Of a DNA stretch of 64,000 bases, positions 1 to 9,371 are shown in pieces. The translations under genes and the position numbers were made by a program. Every line of letters begins with the position of its first letter. Position 1 is the stretch's first letter. Source of the stretch: an uncultured Draconibacterium sp. (lineage in GTDB: Bacteria > Bacteroidota > Bacteroidia > Bacteroidales > Prolixibacteraceae). A model generated the notes under the pieces. That model saw only the letters and a list, made by a program, of their open reading frames with translations. It had not been told where the DNA came from and ran no database searches. Where the stretch lies: NCBI RefSeq assembly GCF_963677575.1, contig NZ_OY782038.1:3785501-3849500 (forward strand). The letters run 5' to 3'.

Positions 1-1405
1 CCCAAATATCCCCGCTTTTGTCTTCGGTTAAAAAACGACTCGACTCGCTGAAACCTGTTATTTTTTGTACAAATTTCCATTGGTTTGCTTCAAAATGATA
101 GAGCGAAATACCGCTGTAGTTTCCGCCAATGGCAAATTCAGGAGAGTCGGATAACTGGATAAACGTCCAGCCTCCAGGCTCTTCACTTATTTGTGTGGCT
201 TTTTTCCCTTCAATTATAAAAGTACCCACGTGATGACCACAGAACAATTTGTTGTTGATCTCTTTTAAACTCCACACCTGACCTTCGGTTCCCGGAACCA
301 GCTCGAAATTTTCTGCATTACTGTGAACGGAAGGATTGAATGGCCTCGCGAAAAGCCCCTGGTTGGTTCCCAAATAGAGCATATTGTTGTGCACAATGGA
401 GCAGTAACCGGTACTGATTCCCTCGTCGCTTGAAATATAACTTAACGGCGAATTTAGTTCGATGTAGTCGACTCCGTTATCGAGGCCAAGCCATAAATTA
501 CCCGATTGGTCGGTGTTCAAACTAAGCACCGTATTGTTTTGCAGCCCGTTATCGCGGTTCAATTGTTGAATGATGTTGCCATCGGAATCGGCAATAATCA
601 GTCCGTTCAATATGGTTCCAATGGCCAGGTTATTGCCGTTTAGCTTAATCGCGCAATACAAAATGTCTTTATCAACCTGTTTGTTGGCTGGAACATCCCA
701 TTTTTCAAGCGTTCCGCTTTTGAATTCAAACCAACCTTCTTGTGCTGTTCCTATTAATAAATGATTCTCGAAAAAACTTACCATCGAGAATATTTCGTTG
801 TTGTTAAGTTCTTCGGCCCACGGAACTTTGTTTATAAAACCGTTTATGTATTCGAATAACCCAACTCCGGGTTCATGAAAAAACAAGCGGTTGTTTACGT
901 AAAATGAATAATTAAATGCCTGTTCCGGTCTGATGATTTGTATCTCTTCATCGCGATAAATAAAAATGTACTGATAGGATTGAAAGACGATACCGTATTG
1001 AGTGTCATAAATTTTCCAGATAATATCAGTTTCAGTTATATCCTTGGGAAGTTTGTCGAGTAAGCTGTGGAATTTCGGGCCGCTTTCTGATGTGGTTTCA
1101 AAAATTCCAAAATCATCATCGAGCCCAATATAGATCACACCTTCATCATCGATACAAACCGAGCGCACATTCGATGTTGAAGAAACGCTGAAAAGCTCCC
1201 AGTTAAGTCCATCGAAACGCAGCAGTCCATCGTTATTCGCGAAGTACATAAAACCATTAGGATCCTGTGCCACACCCCAGTTTTGCGTTCCTGCTTTGTA
1301 AACTGCTTTCGGATAATTCAGAATATTAGGAACTCCAATCCTTTTTACCTGCCCAAAAGCAAGTGTGGGTAAAATGAGTATCAGTATGAGTAAAATCTTT
1401 TTCAA
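1..1405 (-). CDS. Two-component regulator propeller protein, N-terminal part (cut by window edge)
   Basis: The minus-strand frame is open from the window edge up to a TTG at 1405. An in-frame TGA lies two codons upstream of that TTG, and no ATG is available near the signal peptide, so TTG is the likely start. The product opens with a signal peptide (LKKILLILILILPTLAFGQ), followed by repeats of the kind WGVAQDPNGFMYFANNDGLLRFDG, NVRSVCIDDEGVIYIGLDDDFG, NTVLSLNTDQSGNLWLGLDNG and EDKSGDIW. These are typical of the periplasmic reg_prop beta-propellers of Bacteroidota sensor and transcription regulators. Such proteins usually continue into a Y_Y_Y domain and then a histidine kinase or a HTH output domain, but that part lies outside the window, so the output is unknown. 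It is 468 codons long here and incomplete at its 3' end. Confidence 0.85.
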   Translation of the reverse strand, partial: MKKILLILILILPTLAFGQVKRIGVPNILNYPKAVYKAGTQNWGVAQDPNGFMYFANNDGLLRFDGLNWELFSVSSTSNVRSVCIDDEGVIYIGLDDDFGIFETTSESGPKFHSLLDKLPKDITETDIIWKIYDTQYGIVFQSYQYIFIYRDEEIQIIRPEQAFNYSFYVNNRLFFHEPGVGLFEYINGFINKVPWAEELNNNEIFSMVSFFENHLLIGTAQEGWFEFKSGTLEKWDVPANKQVDKDILYCAIKLNGNNLAIGTILNGLIIADSDGNIIQQLNRDNGLQNNTVLSLNTDQSGNLWLGLDNGVDYIELNSPLSYISSDEGISTGYCSIVHNNMLYLGTNQGLFARPFNPSVHSNAENFELVPGTEGQVWSLKEINNKLFCGHHVGTFIIEGKKATQISEEPGGWTFIQLSDSPEFAIGGNYSGISLYHFEANQWKFVQKITGFSESSRFLTEDKSGDIW

Positions 1406-1590
1406 ATCTCAGGTTTGTTGGTAGAATAATAGAATAAAACCAGTTTCTAAAATACAATATTAATATCATGTGGTGAAATTTGGGTAAAAATCTAATCTTT
1501 GAGCCGAATTTTAAGATGCTGAATATTGGAAATAATTCAAGATTTTTGGTTTTAAAGTGAACGAAAGGAAATGTTTGGCTGTATTAGTAA

Positions 1591-1878
1591 ATGGAAGTGA
1601 AAAATATGAATATTGATAAATATAAAAATCTGCGTTACCGGCTTATGGAAACAGAAAGCTGGCCATTGAAATATATGTTTAAGTTTATAACACCTAATGA
1701 AGACGGGAAAGTTGATCAGGTAAAAGCTTTGCTGCCGGAAGAGGGTGAGGTAACATTTAAGCATACTGCTAATCTAAAACATGTATCAGTTACTTGTGTG
1801 GCATTAATGGAAACGGCCGATCAAATTATAGAAATAACCGAAAAAGTGGATAAGATTGAAGGAGTAATTGTGCTTTAA
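1591..1878 (+). CDS. DUF493 (YbeD-like) family protein
   Basis: A 95-residue soluble protein matching the DUF493/YbeD family, which are small ferredoxin-like alpha/beta proteins of unknown function. Visible family features are the ESWPLKYMFKFITP core strand, the KHTANLKHVSVT segment and the closing EKVDKIEGVIVL. The length is usual for the Bacteroidota members. A second ATG at 1606 (MNIDKYKNLRYRL) is an equally good start and has a GGAAG about ten bases upstream. The gene stands alone, 185 bp from the divergent propeller gene and 590 bp ahead of the sigma factor gene. E. coli YbeD has been linked to lipoate metabolism by context only. No such context is seen here. Confidence 0.8.
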   Translation: MEVKNMNIDKYKNLRYRLMETESWPLKYMFKFITPNEDGKVDQVKALLPEEGEVTFKHTANLKHVSVTCVALMETADQIIEITEKVDKIEGVIVL

Positions 1879-2468
1879 AGGTGTTTGAATTACGCATAAA
1901 TGATAGAAAAAAGTGATGAAATCATCAGTGTTTTCTAAGTTGTTTAATAATTCCTCCTTTAACTTCATTAATACTCTGCATGTAAAAAATGTATCAGGAA
2001 AATGATACTATTCTCTTCCATTCAATTTTTTCGTCTCATAACAAAATGGGGCAAATAGTAATGTATGGCTTATTCTCTAAATATAAGAGGTCTGAGTACC
2101 TGAAAAACACATACGATAAAAAGTCATACACAGTGTACGAAATACCAATTCATAGAATAACTTTGCCTGATAAGCTTGCCTGTTTCTTCGGAAAAACTTG
2201 TGGCTAAATAAGGAGATATTGTTACATTCGAGAAAACGTACTGACCTGACCATGAAACCTCAAATGAAGTTTCCCGGCCAACAATAGAAGGAGCAGATTA
2301 TTATTGACAGAGCTTGTTTTATCAATAGTCGATTGTATTAAATTCGTGGCTACTACCGCTATGGGGTATATGTCAAACATTGTTCGTTTAGCTTAGCAAA
2401 AAAAATCCTCACGCATGAAAAATTCCATTATTTAGTTGTAGAAAATATTTTATCTTTACTTCAATGGT
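1879..2468. other. Gene-poor gap upstream of the sigma factor
   Basis: 590 bp with no convincing gene. One 72-codon open frame (1989-2207, +) has no recognisable family, no signal peptide and a composition like translated intergenic DNA, so I do not call it. The last 30 bases before the sigma factor contain TATCTTTA, one base off the Bacteroidota -7 element TAnnTTTG, at a plausible distance for its promoter. Confidence 0.4.
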
Positions 2469-3074
2469 GTGAAAGCGGAGATGATTGATACGATAAAAAC
2501 TAAAGTGCTAATTAAAGGATTTGAAGAACATGTGTTGGTTGAACGGATGATAGCCGGAGATCAAACAGCATTTGAATTATTGTTCAAATTCTATTATCCC
2601 GGATTGGTTATTTTCGCAGCCAATATTATTCTTAACAAGGAAGAAGCTGAAGAAATTGTTCAAGATTTTTTTGTTCGGTTATGGAGCAATCGCCAAAATA
2701 TAAAAAGTGACGGTAGCCTAAAAAACTATTTTTTTAAATCGGTTAAAAACCGCTCTATTAATTTCCTGAAAAGTAATGAAATAAAACGTCAGGTTATCGA
2801 AGAGCTGAAGAAACAAATGAAAACCGAATTGCACTATAATCCTGATATCTATATTGATACCGAACTACAACGAAGATTAAAAGCTGCATTTTCTAAACTT
2901 CCAGCCCGAACCGCAGAAATTTTTACGATGAGTCGGTTCAGAGGTCTTACTAACGATGAAATAGCAGATGATTTAAAAATCTCTAAGCGAACAGTAGAAA
3001 CGCAAGTATCCAAAGCCCTCAAAATACTTCGAACGGAATTACGGGCTTATGCCACTCTTCTGCTTTTTTTCTAA
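2469..3074 (+). CDS. ECF RNA polymerase sigma factor (FecI-like, Bacteroidota type)
   Basis: A 201-residue ECF sigma factor that directs RNA polymerase to the adjacent polysaccharide-utilisation genes. Region 2 is visible at about residues 25-95 (DQTAFELLFKFYYPGLVIFAANI, AEEIVQDFFVRLW, LKNYFFKSVKNRSINFLK) and region 4 at about 130-190 (LPARTAEIFTMSRFRGLTNDEIADDLKISKRTVETQVSKALKILR, the helix-turn-helix). The start is a GTG; the ATG five bases upstream of it runs into a stop, and a downstream ATG (codon 5) is the alternative. It is followed after 90 bp by a FecR anti-sigma gene and then SusC/SusD, the standard trans-envelope signalling arrangement in which substrate-loaded SusC signals through FecR to release sigma. 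Confidence 0.93.
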   Translation: MKAEMIDTIKTKVLIKGFEEHVLVERMIAGDQTAFELLFKFYYPGLVIFAANIILNKEEAEEIVQDFFVRLWSNRQNIKSDGSLKNYFFKSVKNRSINFLKSNEIKRQVIEELKKQMKTELHYNPDIYIDTELQRRLKAAFSKLPARTAEIFTMSRFRGLTNDEIADDLKISKRTVETQVSKALKILRTELRAYATLLLFF

Positions 3075-3164
3075 TTTTTTTCGGATCAGCGTACGTGTTT
3101 TTTCCTTCCTGTTTGTATTTAACAACACATACAAAACTAATAATAGAAATTAACGGAACTTATT

Positions 3165-4151
3165 TTGAAGAAGGAAACAAAACATAGAAACCAGGAACTT
3201 TCAGATTTTCTGAGCTTTAACTCAAATTTAACTGAGCATGAAAAACAAATTCAAGCTGCAGTTATGGTAGGTATTACTGAGGAAATTGATGCTGACGAAG
3301 CTTTTAAGATAGTAATGTCTAAAACCGGGAAATATACCACAATCAGAAAACTTATTCAGCAAATTACCCGCGTTGCCGCAATACTGGCAATTCCGTTGCT
3401 AATTTACTCATCGTGGAGTATTTATAAGCAATTCTCTGTTCCGAATGAAAACATACAGTTGGCCGAACAGGAATTTGCCAGCCCGGTAGGTATGCGCTCG
3501 CATGTTATTTTGCCTGATGGAACCAAAGTATGGTTAAATGCTGAAAGTAAAATCCGTTATTCGATGCCGTTTGTCCGAGAAAACAGGGAAGTGAGTATTG
3601 AGGGGCAGGCGTTTTTAGACGTCTCTCACAATAAGAAATCGCCTTTTATAGTTAATGCAGCCAACATTACAATCGAAGTAACCGGAACTTCGTTTGATGT
3701 GAAAGCATATCCAGAAGAAGAACTAGTAACAGTTGCCTTGAAAGAAGGATCGGTTAACCTGAAAACAAGTAACGGAATTGAAACAAGAACTACACAAATG
3801 AAAGTAGGTGACTATTTTACCGTGGAAAGAGGTACAAATAATATCCATAGGGAGGGAATAAGCGTAGACAAACAAATTGCGTGGCACAAAAATGTATTGG
3901 TACTCAACGACACTCCTCTGGAAGAAATGGCTGTGTTAATAGAACGTTGGTATGGGGTAAAGGTATTTATTGCTGATGATGAACTAAAGAATTATAAATT
4001 CAGTGCAACCTTTGAAAACGAACCATTAAACCGGGTACTTGAGTTGCTTGAGTTAAGTTCTCCCAAACTAAAATTCACCTATAAACCAGGAAAATTGAAC
4101 ATCGATCCTGGTGAAAAAAATTATTCAACCATAATTATATCCAAAAAGTAA
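3165..4151 (+). CDS. FecR-family anti-sigma factor with DUF4974
   Basis: A 328-residue inner-membrane anti-sigma regulator. The cytoplasmic N-terminus (about 1-65) binds the sigma factor, a single membrane segment lies near residues 68-88 (VAAILAIPLLIYSSW), the periplasmic FecR domain follows (SHVILPDGTKVWLNAESKIRYSMPF ... EGQAFLDVSHNKKSPFIVNA ... VTGTSFDVKAY), and a C-terminal DUF4974 domain (about 250-320, VLNDTPLEEMAVLIERWYGVKVF) contacts the STN domain of the SusC-type receptor. The start is a TTG at 3165; the first internal ATG (residue 34) would remove much of the sigma-binding region, so TTG is preferred. It lies between its sigma factor and the STN-bearing SusC gene, its expected partners. 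Confidence 0.93.
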   Translation: MKKETKHRNQELSDFLSFNSNLTEHEKQIQAAVMVGITEEIDADEAFKIVMSKTGKYTTIRKLIQQITRVAAILAIPLLIYSSWSIYKQFSVPNENIQLAEQEFASPVGMRSHVILPDGTKVWLNAESKIRYSMPFVRENREVSIEGQAFLDVSHNKKSPFIVNAANITIEVTGTSFDVKAYPEEELVTVALKEGSVNLKTSNGIETRTTQMKVGDYFTVERGTNNIHREGISVDKQIAWHKNVLVLNDTPLEEMAVLIERWYGVKVFIADDELKNYKFSATFENEPLNRVLELLELSSPKLKFTYKPGKLNIDPGEKNYSTIIISKK

Positions 4152-4262
4152 ACTGCCTATGATAAAACGATAATTGCTCTGAATAAAAAAAGGAAGTGCG
4201 CCAACACCTCCTTCTCAACACCAAATAATTGGTATTTAATAAAACTAATAAACAACAAAGTT

Positions 4263-7200
4263 ATGAAAAATTTTGTCAAACCCTTGTGGTTGCTTACCAG
4301 GCGCCACAAGCAAAAACTTATGATTATGCGTAATGCAGTATTGCTAATTCTGATTTCTACTTTTCAGGTTTTGGCTTCAAGTACCTACTCGCAATCGAAG
4401 AAACTTAGTGTTAACCTCGAAGAAGTTACGGTTAAGCAGGTTTTAGCTGCCGTAGAAAAGCAAAGCGAGTTCTATTTTCTTTACAACAGCGAACTTATTA
4501 ATGTTGACAAAAAAGTAAGTGTTACTGTAGAAAATGAAACCATCAATAACGTTCTTGATCAGTTGTTCAATAAAAGTGAGGTTGGAGTACTTATCAAAGA
4601 CAAATACATTATTTTAACTCCCATAAGCGTTAACACTCCCGATCAGAGAACAGTGACAGGAAAAGTAACCGACCAAAATGGAGAACCACTGGTAGGTGTT
4701 ACTGTTGTTGAGAAAGGAACTTCTCATGGTACCGTAACAAATGTAGATGGAACTTTCACTATCAGCGAACTGGCACCTGATGCCGTTCTTGTTTTTTCTT
4801 TTATTGGTATGACTACTCAGGAAATTCGGGTAGGTAATCAAACTGCAATCAACGTGTCGATGACTTCTGATGCAATTGGCCTTGAGGAAGTTGTGGTAAC
4901 TGCACTTGGTATCAAAAGAGAACAAAAAGCACTTGGATATTCAGTACAGGCAGTTAATGGTCAGGATTTGCAAAAAGTGCCGGGAGTAGATGTAAGCACA
5001 TCGCTGACGGGTAAAGTGGCCGGGGTATTGGTTCAAAACTCTACTGATTTTAACGTTGATCCCAGAATTACTATTCGTGGTGAGGAAAATCCATTAATAG
5101 TAATTGACGGAATAGCCTATGCAAATAAAAAGTTGAGCGATATTGCAGCTGAAGACATTGAGGCAATATCTATATTAAAAGGGGCAACAGCATCTGCATT
5201 ATATGGTTTTAGGGGAGAGCGTGGTGCGATTTTAATAACAACTAAAAATGGGAGTACAGGCAAAATGGGAGTGTCTGTCGATTTATCATCCAACACAATG
5301 TTTACAGCGGGGTTCCTGGCTATCCCTGAAAAACAAACGGTATATGGCCGTGGATTTAACGGCAATTATGATATAAATCAAACTATGTCCTGGGGACCTT
5401 TGATGGATGGTGCCACTCGCACTCAGTGGGATCCGTATTTGATGGAGTACAGAGATTATCCGTATGAAGCTGTAGGGAAAAATAATTTCGACAATTTTAT
5501 TAACCCGGGCTATGTTACAAACAACAATATCAATGTCGGATTCCGATCGGAAAATATTGCCGTTCGAAGTTCTTTAAACTGGACACAACAAAAAGGAGTT
5601 TATCCTAATTCAAAGTTAAACAAATATACCTACACTCTGGGAGCTGATATAAATCTGGAAAAATTCCAATTAACTTCCAACATGTCATATACAAAAAGAG
5701 AATCTCCCAATATGGGTTCAAATGGGTATACCTCGTATGATGTAATGTATGCATTGCTGATTTATTCACCAGCCGATTATAATATCTTGGATTACAAAAA
5801 CAATTATTGGTTGATAAAAGACCAACAACAAAACTGGACCTATCCCAATGGAAATATAAACAATCCATATTTTGACAGGTATGAAAAAATTAATGAAGTA
5901 TCACGCGATATTTTCAATGCCGACCTATCTGCAAATTATGAAATAACTGATTGGCTAAAAGTCACTGCACGTTCAGGTATTGATTTCTATGTAGACCGCG
6001 GACAACAAAGTATTTCCCAGGGCTCCTGGACTTCCTCCGGTAATACTGCCGTTCCCGGAATACCTTACCCATGGAACGGAACAAGAACTGGTGCATACAT
6101 CACCGGCAGGACTCAGGGTTTTAGTATCAACAGCGATTTATTATTCACGGGAAATAAAAAATTTGTAAATGATAAACTGGAATTGGAATACTTAGCAGGG
6201 GGAACCATTTATTACCGCAGAGATGATAATATTAACGGACAAACAACTGGCGGTATTTCCGTTCCAGCTTATTACTCATTAAAAGCATCAGTAAACGCAG
6301 CCCGTGTTGGAGAATCAACAAATGCCCAGCAATCAAATTCGCTATTCGGGCGTATAGGTCTTTCCTGGAATAGAATAATATACATGGATGCAACTTTACG
6401 TAACGATTGGGTTTCCATGTTGGCAAATCCCGTTGTGCCAAAATCAGACAGATCTTATTTGTATCCGTCAGTTTCAGGTAGTTTTATCATTTCAGAATTA
6501 ATGCCGGAAACAACAAAAGATTGGCTGAGCCTTTTGAAAGTCAGGAGTTCATGGACACAGGCAAAAACAGCGCCGTCTCCTTACTCAATTAACAGCGTGT
6601 TCACTGTAAATCCGGGAACATGGATGGACATTAATGGTGCCAGTGCTCCACATACAGTTTATTTAGATACCTACAGCCCGAATGATTATGCCACCTATGA
6701 ATTTGGGTTACAAGGTGTTTTGTTTAATAACCGGTTATCTGTAGATGTTTCTTATTACAACAAACGCATCTATAATCAATTAGTATCGGCCGCCAGAACT
6801 GCTGCATCAGGAATAAGCAGTATCTACCTTAATTCGGGTGAAGAAAGAGCCCGAAGAGGATGGGATGCGATACTTTCTGTAACACCGGTCAAGAAACAAG
6901 ACCTACAATGGGATTTAACCTTTAACTGGGGTACATATAAAGAAATTTATACCAAAATCGACCCCGTAAACACTTCAAATAACGATAGAGATTGGGTAAA
7001 AGAGGGAAAACGTACCGACTATATGACCATTCAGAATTTTGAATACCAACCCGGAACCGGGGCCATTATCTGGCAGAACGGACTACCCCGAAGAAGCAAT
7101 ATTTATACATTTTATGGATACAGACTTCCTGACTGGCAATGGGGTGTTAGTACATCTTTACGGTACAAAGACTTCAGCTTATTTATGTCGTTCGACGGAG

Positions 7201-7721
7201 TTGTTGGCGGGTTAATGAATACCGTAACAGAGAGTTATATGTGGCAGGCCGGAGTTCATCCGGAGTCTGTAACAGAAACCAGGGCCCAGGATGTAGCTGA
7301 TCCTACAACAAATCATTATATTGGAGAAGGGGTTATGGTTACTTCGGGTAGTGCAACTTACGATGTAAGTGGTAACATTCTTACCGACGACCGTGAATAT
7401 GCTCCTAATGACGTACCTGTTTATTATCAGGATGCAGTTAGACGATTGCATGCAAGTAGTGTTTGGGGAGGTACGCCAACCCCCAATGATATATATGAGC
7501 GTACATTCTTAAAACTACGTGAAATTTCACTAACATACACAGTTCCAAATAAGATCATGTCAAATTGGGGACCAGTAAAAGGGGCATCCGTAAGTTTTGT
7601 TGGACAAAATGTTTTGTTCTGGGCCAAAGACTTTAAGTATTCTGACCCTGATGGAGGGAGTGAAGATTTCTCAGATCCATCAGTACGATATCTCGGAGGT
7701 AATATTAAACTATCATTTTAA
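4263..7721 (+). CDS. SusC/RagA TonB-linked outer membrane receptor with STN signalling domain
   Basis: An 1152-residue TonB-dependent outer membrane transporter that imports oligosaccharides together with the SusD lipoprotein downstream. The order is: an extended signal peptide ending near STYSQ, an STN domain (about 45-110, LSVNLEEVTVKQVLAAVEKQSEFYFLYNSELI), a carboxypeptidase-regulatory-like domain (about 130-205, VTGKVTDQNGEPLVGVTVVEKGT), the SusC plug (about 210-330, including GTRLA-like PLIVIDGIAYANK and SILKGATASALYGFRGERGAILITTK), then the beta-barrel ending in LGGNIKLSF with a terminal aromatic residue. The STN domain marks it as a transducer to the FecR two genes upstream. SusD begins 12 bp after its stop. 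Confidence 0.95.
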   Translation: MKNFVKPLWLLTRRHKQKLMIMRNAVLLILISTFQVLASSTYSQSKKLSVNLEEVTVKQVLAAVEKQSEFYFLYNSELINVDKKVSVTVENETINNVLDQLFNKSEVGVLIKDKYIILTPISVNTPDQRTVTGKVTDQNGEPLVGVTVVEKGTSHGTVTNVDGTFTISELAPDAVLVFSFIGMTTQEIRVGNQTAINVSMTSDAIGLEEVVVTALGIKREQKALGYSVQAVNGQDLQKVPGVDVSTSLTGKVAGVLVQNSTDFNVDPRITIRGEENPLIVIDGIAYANKKLSDIAAEDIEAISILKGATASALYGFRGERGAILITTKNGSTGKMGVSVDLSSNTMFTAGFLAIPEKQTVYGRGFNGNYDINQTMSWGPLMDGATRTQWDPYLMEYRDYPYEAVGKNNFDNFINPGYVTNNNINVGFRSENIAVRSSLNWTQQKGVYPNSKLNKYTYTLGADINLEKFQLTSNMSYTKRESPNMGSNGYTSYDVMYALLIYSPADYNILDYKNNYWLIKDQQQNWTYPNGNINNPYFDRYEKINEVSRDIFNADLSANYEITDWLKVTARSGIDFYVDRGQQSISQGSWTSSGNTAVPGIPYPWNGTRTGAYITGRTQGFSINSDLLFTGNKKFVNDKLELEYLAGGTIYYRRDDNINGQTTGGISVPAYYSLKASVNAARVGESTNAQQSNSLFGRIGLSWNRIIYMDATLRNDWVSMLANPVVPKSDRSYLYPSVSGSFIISELMPETTKDWLSLLKVRSSWTQAKTAPSPYSINSVFTVNPGTWMDINGASAPHTVYLDTYSPNDYATYEFGLQGVLFNNRLSVDVSYYNKRIYNQLVSAARTAASGISSIYLNSGEERARRGWDAILSVTPVKKQDLQWDLTFNWGTYKEIYTKIDPVNTSNNDRDWVKEGKRTDYMTIQNFEYQPGTGAIIWQNGLPRRSNIYTFYGYRLPDWQWGVSTSLRYKDFSLFMSFDGVVGGLMNTVTESYMWQAGVHPESVTETRAQDVADPTTNHYIGEGVMVTSGSATYDVSGNILTDDREYAPNDVPVYYQDAVRRLHASSVWGGTPTPNDIYERTFLKLREISLTYTVPNKIMSNWGPVKGASVSFVGQNVLFWAKDFKYSDPDGGSEDFSDPSVRYLGGNIKLSF

Positions 7722-7733
7722 TAAGATACCATC

Positions 7734-9266
7734 ATGAAAAAAATAAAATATATTCTTATATTAATTGTTTCTCTTACACTTACATATTCATGTGATAATT
7801 TTGAAGAAATAAATACCGATCCGAACGCTACCAACCAAGTGTCGCCCGGTATGTTGGCTGCACAAGTATTAAAAGATTCTTATCGGTTTTGGAACGTAAA
7901 TGCTGCTGATTTCCTGTCAGGAAATTTATTTAATCATCATCTTGTACAGACAAATACAGAAAATCCCGGTCAATATTACTGGTCCTATTGGCCCTGGGGC
8001 AGTTTTGAAAATTATTTGCGACTAACCGATCTTAATTACATGGTGCAATTTGCGGAAGGCAGTAACTACGAACCATCTTACAGAGGCTTACAACTTTTTA
8101 TGAAAGCCTGGTTTGGATTTAAAATGACCTTAGATATGGGTGATATACCCTATTCTGAAGCTGGTTTGGGCATCGAAGATGCTAATTTCCGCCCTGTATA
8201 CGATAAGCAAGCAGATGTTTTTGAATATATCCTTAATGATCTTATGCAGGCAGAAGCCTATTTTGCCGAAGGGAAAGATTTTGCCGGAGACATAATGTTT
8301 GATGGCGATGCTTCAAAATGGCAAAAGCTTTGCAATGCGTTGCAGTTAAAAGTGATTCAAACAATGAGTAAACAGGCGACAGACAGCCAAATAGCACGTT
8401 TTGCTGCTATAGTTAATGCTGGTAATTTAATGACTGGTAACGATGACAATTTTAAATTGTCATATTCAACAAATGCAAATGCCGTTTTCCCCTTTTATCA
8501 AAATGGTGTACAATACAGAGGATACGCTTCTCTTTCAAAACTTACTGTCGATAATTTGATAAATTTGAGAGACAGGAGATTATTTTATTTTGCTGATCCG
8601 GCACAGAAAAAAATTGAAGAAGGATTTAGCGAAACTGAATACGAAGCATATGTAGGTGCTTTAAGCACATTACCAAACTCGGAGTTGCAACCCAATGGAT
8701 TAGCAGGTGAATACTCCTACGTAAATTATCGCTACACACAATTTATGGACAACGATCCAATGCTCATTTTTACATATTCAGAGCAATGCTTTATCATTGC
8801 AGAAGCTCTTGAAGAAGGTTGGGTTTCAGGCAATGCCCAAACTTATTATGAAAATGGAGTGAAAGCACAGTTGACCTATTACATGAACCTTCCGCATACC
8901 GATGAATATGTTCACGGAATGGCAATTGATCAGGCATACATTGATGGCTATTTTACCGATGAAGCTGCTTATAAAACAGAAGGGAGCGCAACTGATCGTT
9001 TACAGCAAATTTGGGTTCAGAGATGGTTGATAGATTTCTTCCAGGGAAATGGAGGAAACTATGCACAATTTTTGCGTACGGGTTTCCCGGTATATCCTAT
9101 AGACCCAACAACAAGTTTAAATCAGGATAGTAAAACAGACTACCCAAAACGTTGGTATTATCCTACAAGTGAACAATCAACGAATCCTGATAATTATAAT
9201 CAGGCAATCAACGATCAATTTGGGGGTAACGATGCAACCGACCAGGTTCCATGGTATCTGAAATAG
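7734..9266 (+). CDS. SusD/RagB-family nutrient-binding outer membrane lipoprotein (SusD-like_2 type)
   Basis: A 510-residue surface lipoprotein that forms the lid of the SusC transporter and binds glycan. It has a lipoprotein signal (MKKIKYILILIVSLTLTYSC, lipid-accepting Cys20), the start NFEEINTDPNATNQVSPGMLA typical of the SusD-like_2 subgroup, and SusD-type TPR helices (LQLFMKAWFGFKMTLDMGDIPYSEA ... QADVFEYILNDLMQAEAYF ... FDGDASKWQKLCNALQLKVIQTMSK). The end (TDYPKRWYYPTSEQSTNPDNYNQA) is also typical. It lies 12 bp behind SusC and is surely co-transcribed. A strong hairpin (9329-9353) separates it from the GH16 gene. Confidence 0.94.
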   Translation: MKKIKYILILIVSLTLTYSCDNFEEINTDPNATNQVSPGMLAAQVLKDSYRFWNVNAADFLSGNLFNHHLVQTNTENPGQYYWSYWPWGSFENYLRLTDLNYMVQFAEGSNYEPSYRGLQLFMKAWFGFKMTLDMGDIPYSEAGLGIEDANFRPVYDKQADVFEYILNDLMQAEAYFAEGKDFAGDIMFDGDASKWQKLCNALQLKVIQTMSKQATDSQIARFAAIVNAGNLMTGNDDNFKLSYSTNANAVFPFYQNGVQYRGYASLSKLTVDNLINLRDRRLFYFADPAQKKIEEGFSETEYEAYVGALSTLPNSELQPNGLAGEYSYVNYRYTQFMDNDPMLIFTYSEQCFIIAEALEEGWVSGNAQTYYENGVKAQLTYYMNLPHTDEYVHGMAIDQAYIDGYFTDEAAYKTEGSATDRLQQIWVQRWLIDFFQGNGGNYAQFLRTGFPVYPIDPTTSLNQDSKTDYPKRWYYPTSEQSTNPDNYNQAINDQFGGNDATDQVPWYLK

Positions 9267-9328
9267 GAAAGTTTGATAGTGTTGAAAGGCTGTTGGATGA
9301 ACAACAGCAATTTTTAGTTTAGTTAGAG

Positions 9329-9353
9329 AAGGGATGGGATTTTCCCATCCCTT
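9329..9353 (+). terminator. Hairpin between SusD and GH16 genes
   Basis: A perfect 11-bp stem (AAGGGATGGGA / TCCCATCCCTT) with a three-T loop, followed only by TTTC. The short T-run suggests a partial terminator or a processing/stabilising hairpin that could set different levels for SusCD and GH16, rather than a full stop. Confidence 0.5.
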
Positions 9354-9371
9354 TCATTAAAATACACGAAA

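Noticed and set aside
1989..2207. 72-codon open frame in the gap before the sigma factor
   Set aside because: No recognisable family, odd composition, no initiation or operon context; probably chance.
5117..7627. Antisense frames within the SusC gene
   Set aside because: Overlap a clear coding gene, and no product resembles a protein family.
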